A stretch of DNA of 64,000 nt from Burkholderiales bacterium (GTDB taxonomy: Bacteria; Pseudomonadota; Gammaproteobacteria; Burkholderiales; Burkholderiaceae_C). How positions within the stretch are numbered: the stretch's first letter is position 1; each line of letters starts with the position of its first letter. The stretch lies in NCBI GenBank assembly GCA_013044035.1, contig JABEVE010000004.1:71588-135587 (forward strand). The letters are read 5' to 3'. A model generated the notes under the pieces. The model worked only from the letters and a program-made list of their open reading frames with translations. It did no database searches and was not told the origin of the DNA. Made by a program: the position numbers and the translations under genes. Below, in pieces: positions 19,121 through 28,176 of this stretch.

Positions 19121-19695
19121 GGCGTCCGTCGCCCGAAGCGTGCAATCAGCACGGCCAACGGTCCCAGCGCCAGCATGACGCCCAGCAACTGCCAGCGCAG
19201 CAACCCGACGCTGATGAATGCTGAAGCAGCCCAAAGCGGTGCCGTGCGCGCAAGCCGCAGCACCGGCGCCAGGCGCAGTGCCATGGCAATGACCAGCCCT
19301 GCTGTGACCACCTCCATGCCACGTAGCGCGTTGTGCATCAGAGGGACGGTCGCCCAGGTGGAATAGCCGACAGCGATGAACAGCACGATGACCAGCGGCG
19401 CGGCCAGCATGCCTGCCAGCGCCGCAAGCGCTCCGCGCCAGCCGAAGCTGCGTTGGCCAACCATCAGCGACAGGTTGATGAGGTTGGGCCCTGGCAGCAC
19501 CTGACTGATGGACAACAGATTGATGAATTCCTGGTGGCTGAGCCATTGTTTCTCGTCCACCAAGACGCGCTGGGCGAACGGCAGCACACCGCCGAACCCG
19601 GACAGTGTCAGGCGGTTGAAGGACCAGAACAAATCACGCAGATTGCGCGGTGCGGGCGCGGGACGTTCCGTGTGTCGTGAGACGGCGATGTTCAT
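19117..19695 (-). CDS. chrA: Chromate transporter, first half-size ChrA subunit
   Basis: Partner of the following gene, 192 residues from ATG 19695. The ORF-track start 19 codons earlier adds a non-conserved extension. CHR motifs are LTLSGFGGVLPFAQRVLVDE near residue 35 and ISQVLPGPNLINL near residue 65, followed by hydrophobic helices. The two half proteins are expected to insert in opposite orientation and act as a heterodimer; the sequence shows the pairing but not the substrate. It is divergent from aceA across an AT-rich intergenic region. Confidence 0.88.
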   Translation of the reverse strand: MNIAVSRHTERPAPAPRNLRDLFWSFNRLTLSGFGGVLPFAQRVLVDEKQWLSHQEFINLLSISQVLPGPNLINLSLMVGQRSFGWRGALAALAGMLAAPLVIVLFIAVGYSTWATVPLMHNALRGMEVVTAGLVIAMALRLAPVLRLARTAPLWAASAFISVGLLRWQLLGVMLALGPLAVLIARFGRRTP

Positions 19696-19752
19696 GGGGT
19701 CAAGCGCGGATTGCGGAACAGCGTTGGAAAGGCTGACAGCCCACCCAAGCAA

Positions 19753-19994
19753 GCTGAATCAGAGAATTTCAGAATATGCGCTTTTAATTTCACGATATGG
19801 AAATGACATGTTGCACAGCAAGAGTATTGTGTTCTGAATCACGAATTTTGATTTCATATCGCAATAAATGCAATACAATACATTGATTTATAAAGAATAA
19901 AAAAATAGTCTTGTATAAGATACAACTCTATGGTGCGGCGCACATGAGATGTAAGCTTGCCGCATCCTTTCTTCCCACTTCCGGAGATCGTCTC
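19753..19994 (+). promoter_or_regulatory. AT-rich aceA upstream region with inverted repeats
   Basis: The stretch 19760-19925 is markedly AT-rich against a GC-rich background. It holds TTGTAT-AAG-ATACAA (19911-19925), ATTTC-N8-GAAAT near 19787-19806, and CGATAT/ATATCG arms. The position upstream of aceA suggests carbon-source-dependent regulation; no specific regulator or promoter box can be assigned. Confidence 0.4.
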
Positions 19995-21302
<1,308 letters not shown>

Positions 21303-21345
21303 AGTCACAAAACAGGAGAGCGGGCTCAATCCGCCGAGGAGACAA

Positions 21346-21371
21346 GGCCACCGCGAGGTGGCCGTTTTTTT
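21346..21371 (+). terminator. Intrinsic terminator of aceA
   Basis: A perfect GGCCACC-GCGA-GGTGGCC hairpin is followed by G and seven T residues, 44 nt after the aceA stop. Its 3' side is close to the end of the convergent smpB. Confidence 0.93.
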
Positions 21372-21398
21372 GGGGCCCGGAACGCGGGGGCTTCCGCC

Positions 21399-21857
21399 TC
21401 ATTCGCCCTGCTTGTGACCCTGGCGCATGAGGCGGGCCTTTTCACGATCCCAGTCGCGCTTGGATTCGGTGTCGCGTTTGTCGTGCAGTTTCTTGCCGCG
21501 GCCCAGGGCGAAGTCGAGCTTGATGCGGGCGTCCTTGTAATGCAGGTTCAGCGGCACCAGGGCGTAGCCGCGCTGTTCCACCTTGCCGATGAGGCGACGA
21601 ATTTCGTCCTTGTGCAGCAGCAGCTTGCGCGTGCGGCTGGCATCGGGATGCACATGGGTTGATGCACTCTGCAAGGGGGAGACGTTCATGCCGACCAGAA
21701 ACATTTCGCCGTCACGAATGAGCACGTAGCCGTCGAGCAACTGCGCGCGACCGGCGCGTATGGCCTTCACCTCCCAACCTTCGAGCACCAAACCAGCCTC
21801 GAAGCGGTCCTCGAGAAAATAGTTGAAAGCGGCTTTCCGATTTTCGGCGATGCTCAT
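21399..21857 (-). CDS. smpB: SsrA-binding protein SmpB
   Basis: RNA-binding partner of tmRNA in ribosome rescue. The 152-residue length is normal. Conserved parts are [29 protein letters not shown] at the N-terminus (an OB-fold beta-barrel), [14 protein letters not shown] in the middle and the basic C-terminal tail [20 protein letters not shown] that enters the decoding centre. It is divergent from ratA with about 60 nt between start codons, the usual betaproteobacterial arrangement. The ssrA gene itself was not seen in the window. Confidence 0.97.
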   Translation of the reverse strand: MSIAENRKAAFNYFLEDRFEAGLVLEGWEVKAIRAGRAQLLDGYVLIRDGEMFLVGMNVSPLQSASTHVHPDASRTRKLLLHKDEIRRLIGKVEQRGYALVPLNLHYKDARIKLDFALGRGKKLHDKRDTESKRDWDREKARLMRQGHKQGE

Positions 21858-21917
21858 GATGCGTTGTCGCGGCGCGCGGCCGTTTTTTTACAATTGCCCA
21901 TTTTAAGAACTCTCTCC

Positions 21918-22352
21918 ATGGCCGTCGTTCACAAGTCCGTTCTGATCTGGTACAGCGCAAGCCAAATGTACGGGCTGGTGACAGATGTGGCCTCCTATCC
22001 GCAATTCCTCCCCTGGTGCGGTGGGGCGCAGGTGCACGAGGCCACTCCCGAGCAGATGCGCGCCACCATTCGCATCGATTTCAAGGGTGTGAAGCAGAGT
22101 TTCACCACCGTGAACACCCAGGTCCCCGGGCGAGAGATTCATCTGCGTCTGGTGGATGGGCCGTTTTCGGATTTGCAGGGCCACTGGCGTTTCACCCCGC
22201 TGGAGGGTGACAAGGCTTGCAAGATCGACTTCGAGTTGCACTATCACTTCTCCAGCAAGCTGGTGGAAGCCGTGATTGGCCCGGTGTTCGGCCATATCGC
22301 CAAGACCTTTGTCGACTCCTTCGTGCAACGCGCCGAAACGATGTATGGCTGA
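21918..22352 (+). CDS. ratA: RatA-family START/COQ10-like protein
   Basis: Small protein of 144 residues with the polyketide-cyclase/START fold, homologous to E. coli RatA (a reported 70S ribosome-association inhibitor) and to Coq10, which binds ubiquinone. Recognisable segments are VLIWYSASQMYGLVTDVASYPQFLPWC near the N-terminus and GPVFGHIAKTFVDSFVQRA at the C-terminus. ATG 21918 (MAVVHKSV) matches family N-termini; the ORF-track extension of 18 codons reaches back to smpB. It is translationally coupled to ratB. Whether the protein acts on ribosomes or on quinone is not decided by sequence. Confidence 0.9.
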   Translation: MAVVHKSVLIWYSASQMYGLVTDVASYPQFLPWCGGAQVHEATPEQMRATIRIDFKGVKQSFTTVNTQVPGREIHLRLVDGPFSDLQGHWRFTPLEGDKACKIDFELHYHFSSKLVEAVIGPVFGHIAKTFVDSFVQRAETMYG

Positions 22353-22686
22353 ACGGCACGCTGCAGTCGGTCCGGGGCTGATCGAGGTCGAGGTCCGCTG
22401 GATCCCCGCTTCCGGTGTAATCCAGGTGCGCACGGTTCGGCTCACACCCGGCGCAAGTTTGGGTGATGCGGTGAGCCGCAGCGGTTTGGACTTGCCTGAC
22501 AACAGTTGGCGCAACCCAAGCGGTCACCTGCGCCTGGCCGTCTTCGGTGTGCTCAAACCTGCCAGCGCCTTGGTGCAGCCGGGTGATTGCATCGACGTCA
22601 CCCGGCCACTGACGGTGGACCCGAAGGAGGCGCGACGGGCACGGGCGCGCAAGACGGCAACCCGGCGACAGGCGCGGTGCGGTTAA
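22345..22686 (+). CDS. ratB: RatB/RnfH-family ubiquitin-like protein
   Basis: 113-residue protein of the RnfH (RatB) family, a beta-grasp ubiquitin-like fold of unknown biochemical function that almost always follows ratA. ATG 22345 overlaps the ratA stop codon by a few bases. Visible family features are IEVEVRWIPA at the N-terminus, VSRSGLDLP in the middle and RLAVFGVLKPASALVQPGDCIDVTRPL, then a basic C-terminal tail (KEARRARARKTATRR). Confidence 0.88.
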   Translation: MAERHAAVGPGLIEVEVRWIPASGVIQVRTVRLTPGASLGDAVSRSGLDLPDNSWRNPSGHLRLAVFGVLKPASALVQPGDCIDVTRPLTVDPKEARRARARKTATRRQARCG

Positions 22687-22875
22687 GGCCAGTTCAAACC
22701 ATTGCTGCCCCCGCGTTGTCTCCAGGCGGGGATGCATCCGAGGCTGGTGCCTTGCCCACCCCACGACGCCGCCGCAGTCCGGTTTGCGCTTCGCATGACC
22801 TCCGTCCTGACCCCCGGCGCGGGTGCTGAAATGGCTTGAACTGGCCCTACTGCCCGTCGTGCTGGCATGACACTG

Positions 22876-22897
22876 CCGGCCTTGGCGCCAAGGCCGG
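22876..22897. repeat. Perfect inverted repeat between ratB and envZ
   Basis: CCGGCCTTGG-CG-CCAAGGCCGG is a perfect 10-bp inverted repeat located just past the envZ stop and after ratB. It could act as a hairpin for two convergent transcripts, but there is no T run on either side, so it is not a standard intrinsic terminator. Confidence 0.5.
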
Positions 22898-22905
22898 GTT
22901 GGAGA

Positions 22906-24345
22906 TCAAAGCTGAGGCGTCGGCAGGACATCGGCCGGATCGCGCTGCAGCCAGATGCGCAGCATCAAGCCACCGCCCTTGGCATTGCTGATCTCCAGCC
23001 GGCCCGCCATGCGGGCGATGGTGCGATCGACGATGGCCAGACCCAGCCCGGTGCCTTTCGCGGCGGTGCGCGCCTCGTTACCACGGAAAAACGGTCGGGT
23101 GAGCAGGGGTAGATGCTCGCTGGTGACGCCGGGGCCGTGGTCGCGCACGCTCAGGCAGACCTCGTTGCGGCGCTTGCTGATGCCGATGTCCAGTTCGACC
23201 CGGTTGCTGCCGGGTGTTCGACCGTAGCGCCTGGCGTTCTCGATCAGATTCACGATGATGCGCTGCAACTCCAGAGGGTCGGCCAGGGCCAAGGCCTCAG
23301 CGTTGCTCGGCATGCGGATGCGCAAATCGGCATCCTTGCTGTAGTCCGCAACGATCTTGGTCACCAGATCGGGCAGGTCCACGCTTTCGCGTACTGGACT
23401 GGCGGTGCGTGCGTACTCCATGAACTTGCTGATGATCGAGTCCGCCTGTTCGATGTCGGCAATGATGTCCTGCCGTGACTGGGGATCAGGAACGCTCAGT
23501 TCGGCCTCGAGGCGCAAACGTGCAAGCGGAGTGCGGATGTCGTGGGAAATGCCGGCCAGCATCAAGGCCCGGTCCCGGTCGATTTCCTGCAGCGCGCGCG
23601 CCATACGGTTGAAGCCTCGATTGACTTCACGGATTTCCTGTGTGCCCGAGGTCTCGTTGAGTTGTTGCGAAAAATCGCCTTCACGCACCGAGGCCGTGGC
23701 GATGCTCAAGTCGCGCAACGGACGATTGATGAAACGCGCGATGATGGCCGCACCGATCATCGCCAGCAACGTTGCCAGGACACCCCAGATGATCCAGGCT
23801 TCACCCAGCGAGGGATCTATGCGCGAGCGGTCGAGCAACAACCAATAGTCGCTGTGCTCGATGCGAAAACCGATCCACAGCCCGGAGCGGCCGTTCACCA
23901 CGTCGGCAAAATCCAGTTTTTCGTGCAGACGCTGATCGACCGAAGCCGTCAGGCGACGGGTGAAATCCGTGTGCGCCATCGGTGTCCACTGGTCGCTGGG
24001 TTCGCGCGGATAGATGTAGATGTCCTCGCGCTTGACCAACTCGTCGAGCAGGGCCGTGCGATATTCGGGCGCCGCGTGCACCAGTGCGATGCGGGTGAGG
24101 TCGATGAGGCTGGTGATCTGGCGTGAGGTCTGTTCCACCTGAGGCCCGAGTTGCAGCACACGAAAGCTCTGGAACCACCCCGCCAGACTGGCCAGCACCA
24201 GAAGCACGATGAGGAAAAACGTGCGCCAGTAGAGACGGCCGGACAGCCCGCCGAACACCCGCCAAGCCAGGCTCGGCTTGTCCAGATTGGCCGGGCCGGG
24301 ATTGAGCGGGGATTGGGGAGGTGGCGCGGGAGCGTCGGCACTCAT
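22906..24345 (-). CDS. envZ: EnvZ-like sensor histidine kinase
   Basis: Inner-membrane sensor of the EnvZ/OmpR pair responding to osmotic or envelope conditions. 479 residues from ATG 24345. First membrane helix at about 41-60 (TFFLIVLLVLASLAGWF), a periplasmic loop to about 195, second helix near 200-220 (GVLATLLAMIGAAIIARF), then HAMP, the dimerisation H-box GISHDIRTPLARLR with His268, and the ATPase domain with N-box NLIENARRYG, DHGPGV and GTGLGLAIV. The upstream ompR gene is on the same strand 126 nt away; the pair is transcribed together or from closely spaced promoters. Confidence 0.93.
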   Translation of the reverse strand: MSADAPAPPPQSPLNPGPANLDKPSLAWRVFGGLSGRLYWRTFFLIVLLVLASLAGWFQSFRVLQLGPQVEQTSRQITSLIDLTRIALVHAAPEYRTALLDELVKREDIYIYPREPSDQWTPMAHTDFTRRLTASVDQRLHEKLDFADVVNGRSGLWIGFRIEHSDYWLLLDRSRIDPSLGEAWIIWGVLATLLAMIGAAIIARFINRPLRDLSIATASVREGDFSQQLNETSGTQEIREVNRGFNRMARALQEIDRDRALMLAGISHDIRTPLARLRLEAELSVPDPQSRQDIIADIEQADSIISKFMEYARTASPVRESVDLPDLVTKIVADYSKDADLRIRMPSNAEALALADPLELQRIIVNLIENARRYGRTPGSNRVELDIGISKRRNEVCLSVRDHGPGVTSEHLPLLTRPFFRGNEARTAAKGTGLGLAIVDRTIARMAGRLEISNAKGGGLMLRIWLQRDPADVLPTPQL

Positions 24346-24471
24346 GTTGACAAACTGCAGGGCCGAGAGGTGCCGAGACGGAGCAGGCCTTGCGCTCCCT
24401 GGGGGAAGCCGCACGCGGACTGCAGCGGGCTCACGCCGGCGTCAGCGCTGGTCAGGCCGGATGGGCGGAAT

Positions 24472-25200
24472 TCAGGCGTCCTTGGTGTCGGGCACGAACA
24501 CATAGCCCACGCCCCACACGGTCTGGATGTAGCGCGGATGCGCGGGGTCGATCTCGACGATCTTGCGCAGGCGCGAGATGGCGACGTCCAGGCTGCGGTC
24601 GAAGGCCTCGTAGTCGCGGCCGCGGGCCAGCTCAGCCAGGCGGTCGCGCGACAGCGGCTGGCGTGGGTGGCGCACCAGCGCCTTGAGCATGGCGAATTCG
24701 CCTGTGGTCAGGCTGATGAGTTCACCCTCGCGCGAGAGTTCGCGCCGGGCGAGATCGAGGCTGAAGGGGCCGAATAACACGGTTTCGTCGTCGCGCGCCG
24801 GGGCGCCGGGCAACTCGGGGTTGGGCTGGCGACGCAGCACGGCGCTGATGCGGGCAAGCAGTTCGCGCGGGTTGAAGGGTTTGGGCAGGTAGTCGTCGGC
24901 ACCCACTTCGAGGCCGATGATGCGGTCCACGTCTTCGCCTTTGGCGGTGAGCATGATGATGGGGGTGAAATCCTTCGACGAGCGCATGCGCTTGCAGACG
25001 GTGAGGCCGTCCTCACCGGGCAGCATGAGGTCGAGCACGATGAGATCAAAGCGCTCCTTGACCATCACCCGAGACATCGCCTTGGCGTCTTCGGCGACGA
25101 ACACCTCGTAGTTTTCCTGGGCCAGATAGCGTCGCAGCAGGTCGCGGATGCGGGCATCGTCGTCGACCACGAGGATCTTCTTGGGTTTGTCTTGTTGCAT
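24472..25200 (-). CDS. ompR: OmpR-family response regulator
   Basis: DNA-binding response regulator of 242 residues. The receiver domain (about 1-125) has the acidic pocket VVDDDARIR, the phosphoacceptor region LDLMLPGEDG and the conserved Lys in LPKPFNPREL. The C-terminal winged-helix domain (about 145-240) shows LTTGEFAMLKALVRHPRQPLSRDRL and ends in YIQTVWGVGYVFV. It precedes envZ, its probable kinase. Typical targets are outer-membrane porin genes, none of which is in the window. Confidence 0.95.
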   Translation of the reverse strand: MQQDKPKKILVVDDDARIRDLLRRYLAQENYEVFVAEDAKAMSRVMVKERFDLIVLDLMLPGEDGLTVCKRMRSSKDFTPIIMLTAKGEDVDRIIGLEVGADDYLPKPFNPRELLARISAVLRRQPNPELPGAPARDDETVLFGPFSLDLARRELSREGELISLTTGEFAMLKALVRHPRQPLSRDRLAELARGRDYEAFDRSLDVAISRLRKIVEIDPAHPRYIQTVWGVGYVFVPDTKDA

Positions 25201-25281
25201 GGCGGGATGGTCAGTAGGTTGGAACGCGGTGCACGTTGGGACAGAGTGGTGCCCGGAAACGACGACGGCTTTGTTGTGGCG

Positions 25282-27129
25282 TCAAATGTAACTGTGTTGC
25301 TCATGGGTCGACAAGTTCCCCGGCCCGTGCATGAACTGCAGCGACGCCAGATGGGCATAGAGGCCGCCACGTGCCATCAGCTCGGCATGGTTGCCGATGT
25401 CGACGATGCGGCCGCGCTCCAGCACCACGATGCGATCGGCGCGCTGCACCGTGGCCAGGCGGTGGGCGATGACGAGGGTGGTGCGGCCCTGCATGGCTTG
25501 CTCCAGCGCGGCCTGCACGGCGCGTTCGCTTTGCGCGTCCAGCGCGCTGGTGGCTTCGTCCAGCAGCAGCAGCGGGGCGTTTTTCAGGATGGCGCGGGCG
25601 ATGCTCAAGCGCTGGCGCTGACCGCCCGAAAGCCGCACGCCGCGCTCACCCAGATAGGTGTTGTAGCCCTGCGGCAATTCGCGGATGAAGCCATCGGCCT
25701 GCGCGGCGCGCGCGGCTTGCATGACATCGTGCTCGCTGGCCTCGGGCCTGCCGTAGCGAATGTTGTCGAGTGCACTCGCGGAGAAAATCACCGCATCCTG
25801 TGGCACCAGGCCGATGCGCTCGCGCAGCGCGGCAAGGTCGGCGTGATCGACCCGCACACCGTCCACGCTGACCGCGCCGTGCTGCACGTCGTAAAAGCGC
25901 AGCAGCAGCTGCAGCACCGTGGTCTTGCCGGCGCCGCTGGGGCCGACCAGGGCCACGGTTTCGCCCGGTTCCACCAGCAGCGAAAAATCGTCCAGCGCCG
26001 GTTGTTCCGGGCGCGATGGGTAGGTGAAGCGCACATGGGCAAACTGCACGGCGGAGCCGCCTTGCGACGCCGGCAGCGCCTGCGGCTGGGGTGGATTGGC
26101 CACAGGCGAGCGCTCGGCCAGCAGTTCCATCAACCGTTCGGTGGCGCCGGCGGCACGCAGCAAGTCACCGAACACCTCCGAGAGCGATGCGGCGGAGCCA
26201 GCCACCAGGCCGATGTAAAGCACCGTTTGCCCCAGGGTGCCTGCGCTCATGCGGCCTTCGACCACGGCCACTGTGCCCTGGTACAGGCCATAGATGAGTG
26301 CGCCGAACAGGGCGACGATGACAAAGGCGGTGAGCAGCGCGCGCATGCGGCTGCGCCGTATCGCGGTGGTGAAAGCATCCTCCGCGGCCTGGCTGAAACG
26401 GCGTGATTCGTCGGGTTCGCGCCCATAGCTTTGGACCGTGGGAATCGCGTTGAGCACCTCGGCGGCGATGGCGCTGGAATCGGCGATGCGGTCCTGACTG
26501 GCGCGCGACAGGCGCCGCACGCGGCGGCCGATGGTGACCGCGGGGAACACCACCAGCAGGATGACGGCCACCACGCTCAGCATCAGGCGCGGGCTGGTGG
26601 CAACCAGCATGGTCATGCCGCCGAGGAACACCACGCTGTTGCGCAGGCCCATCGACAGGCTGGAGCCGACCACGGTCTGCACCAGCGTGGTGTCGGTGGT
26701 CAGGCGCGACAGCACCTCGCCGGTTTGCGTGTGTTCGAAGAACTGCGGCGATTGCGTCAGCACGTGGCCGTAGACCCGACTGCGCAAATCAGCCGTGACA
26801 CGCTCGCCCAGCCAGCTCACCATGTAGTAGCGCGCTGCCGAGAACATGCCCAGCAGCACCGCCAAGCCGAACAGCGCGACGAAATGAATGCCGAGGCCGC
26901 CGCGGCTGGCGTTGGTCGAGGGGTGCAGCAGGCCGCCGTCGATCAGCCAGCGCAAAGCCAGTGGAAAACTCAGGGTACTGCCGGCGGCCAGCAGCAAAAA
27001 CACCAGGGCCAGCGCAATGCGGCCGCGATAAGGCCGCAGGAAGGGCAGTAACTGCTGCAGCGGGCCCAAGCTGCGCGGACCCGCTTGTGCCGGCGAGCTC
27101 GACAGGATGCTGGTGGGAGCGTCAGCCAT
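25282..27129 (-). CDS. ABC exporter, MsbA-like half-transporter
   Basis: Half-size ABC exporter of 615 residues, probably a homodimer in the inner membrane. The N-terminal transmembrane domain (about 25-330) has six helices. The nucleotide-binding domain (about 360-600) has Walker A VGPSGAGKTTVLQLL near 396, signature VRLSGGQRQRLSIARAIL near 498, Walker B LLLLDEATSAL and the H-loop VIAHRLATVQ. The family covers lipid-A flippase MsbA and multidrug exporters; the sequence does not point to a substrate. It is upstream of ompR on the same strand, separated by about 80 nt, and downstream of the ParA-like gene. Confidence 0.93.
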   Translation of the reverse strand: MADAPTSILSSSPAQAGPRSLGPLQQLLPFLRPYRGRIALALVFLLLAAGSTLSFPLALRWLIDGGLLHPSTNASRGGLGIHFVALFGLAVLLGMFSAARYYMVSWLGERVTADLRSRVYGHVLTQSPQFFEHTQTGEVLSRLTTDTTLVQTVVGSSLSMGLRNSVVFLGGMTMLVATSPRLMLSVVAVILLVVFPAVTIGRRVRRLSRASQDRIADSSAIAAEVLNAIPTVQSYGREPDESRRFSQAAEDAFTTAIRRSRMRALLTAFVIVALFGALIYGLYQGTVAVVEGRMSAGTLGQTVLYIGLVAGSAASLSEVFGDLLRAAGATERLMELLAERSPVANPPQPQALPASQGGSAVQFAHVRFTYPSRPEQPALDDFSLLVEPGETVALVGPSGAGKTTVLQLLLRFYDVQHGAVSVDGVRVDHADLAALRERIGLVPQDAVIFSASALDNIRYGRPEASEHDVMQAARAAQADGFIRELPQGYNTYLGERGVRLSGGQRQRLSIARAILKNAPLLLLDEATSALDAQSERAVQAALEQAMQGRTTLVIAHRLATVQRADRIVVLERGRIVDIGNHAELMARGGLYAHLASLQFMHGPGNLSTHEQHSYI

Positions 27130-27251
27130 GCATCATCGTAGGCCCTGAACGGTGGCGTGAGCAGGCGCCAATCCGAAAGACGTTGCGCCGCAGGCGGCGG
27201 GATGTTGCCTGACGCAAGGTGTGAGCACGCGCCGACGGGTGTCCTTGGTGC

Positions 27252-27947
27252 TCAAACCTGCACCTGATCAAACGCCTTGTAGGTGCGGCCCATCCAGATT
27301 TTGACCCGCTGGCGCTCCATCAGTCCGAGACCGTTGCCAGAGGGGTCTGGCAGGTTCACGGACGCCCAGAAGCTGGTGTTGTGAGCGTCGATTTTCTGAA
27401 TCGTCGAGTCCTGCAGATGGCGCAGACCGATGACGCGAGCGCCGAGGTCTTCCGCACGGGCTCGTAGGCCCGAGGCTTCGAGGATATCGAAGCGGTCGCC
27501 GCGCACTTCGTTGAGCACCAGCACCAACTGCACGCGTCCGCCGAACTGGCCGAGGAGTGCCCGCAGCAGGTCAACCGAGTCCCGCCCCGAATCCATCACA
27601 TGCCAGTACACGAGCGACATGCCCAGGTCGTCCCGCATGTCCAGCAGGCCGGAATCCTCGATCCAGCGAACCAGGAACTGGTGGGTCTGAGCCGCGAGAT
27701 CGACCAGAATGCGTCGGTCCGGTTGCTCCATCGCGGCATCGACGATGCGGTCCAGGCTTTCGTAGCGGTCGATGATGACCGGCGAGGCGTAGTCAGCATA
27801 AAAACGCAATAACGCACCATGTGACTTGTCGGTGTCGAAACCGATGAAAGGCAGGTGGCGGTCGATCATGTACTGGGCGAGCAGGCGCGAGACCAGTGAT
27901 TTGCCGACGCCGCCTTTTTCGCCGCCGATGAAATGCAGTCTGCTCAT
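27252..27947 (-). CDS. Orphan ParA/MinD-type ATPase
   Basis: Deviant Walker A ATPase of 231 residues. The N-terminus is FIGGEKGGVGKSLVSRLLAQ (GxKGGxGK[ST]) at residues 5-24, followed by an SIMIBI-type aspartate in IGFDTDKSHGALLRF. The rest resembles the plasmid mobilisation/partition-associated group of ParA proteins rather than chromosomal ParA or MinD. ATG 27947 has a GGGAGA ribosome site; the ORF-track start about 80 codons upstream is a shadow extension. No ParB, centromere-like repeat or plasmid genes are near it. It is divergent from uvrA, so it may be a chromosomal orphan acquired from a mobile element; role unknown. Confidence 0.85.
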   Translation of the reverse strand: MSRLHFIGGEKGGVGKSLVSRLLAQYMIDRHLPFIGFDTDKSHGALLRFYADYASPVIIDRYESLDRIVDAAMEQPDRRILVDLAAQTHQFLVRWIEDSGLLDMRDDLGMSLVYWHVMDSGRDSVDLLRALLGQFGGRVQLVLVLNEVRGDRFDILEASGLRARAEDLGARVIGLRHLQDSTIQKIDAHNTSFWASVNLPDPSGNGLGLMERQRVKIWMGRTYKAFDQVQV

Positions 27948-28176
27948 GTCGGTCTCCCGTTTCGATGGATGTAAGAACGGTATGAAGCTTGCCGAGGATG
28001 TACGCGGCAGATCGCGCAATGCAACGCTGCAGCACGCCATTGCGACGCATTGTTGCACTGCATGATGCAAGGCTAGCCTAGCACGCAAAGCGCGATTGTG
28101 ACCGTGGGGAATCCTGTCGGCCAGCGCCATTTCCCCCGGGCTGCACGCGCCGGCAGCGGCTGCGTATAGTGATGTG

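Noticed and set aside
22876-22897. Intrinsic terminator for ratB or envZ
   Set aside because: The hairpin is strong, but no T tract follows on either strand.
25192-26406. 404-residue plus-strand ORF
   Set aside because: Antisense of the ABC exporter gene; no family sequence.
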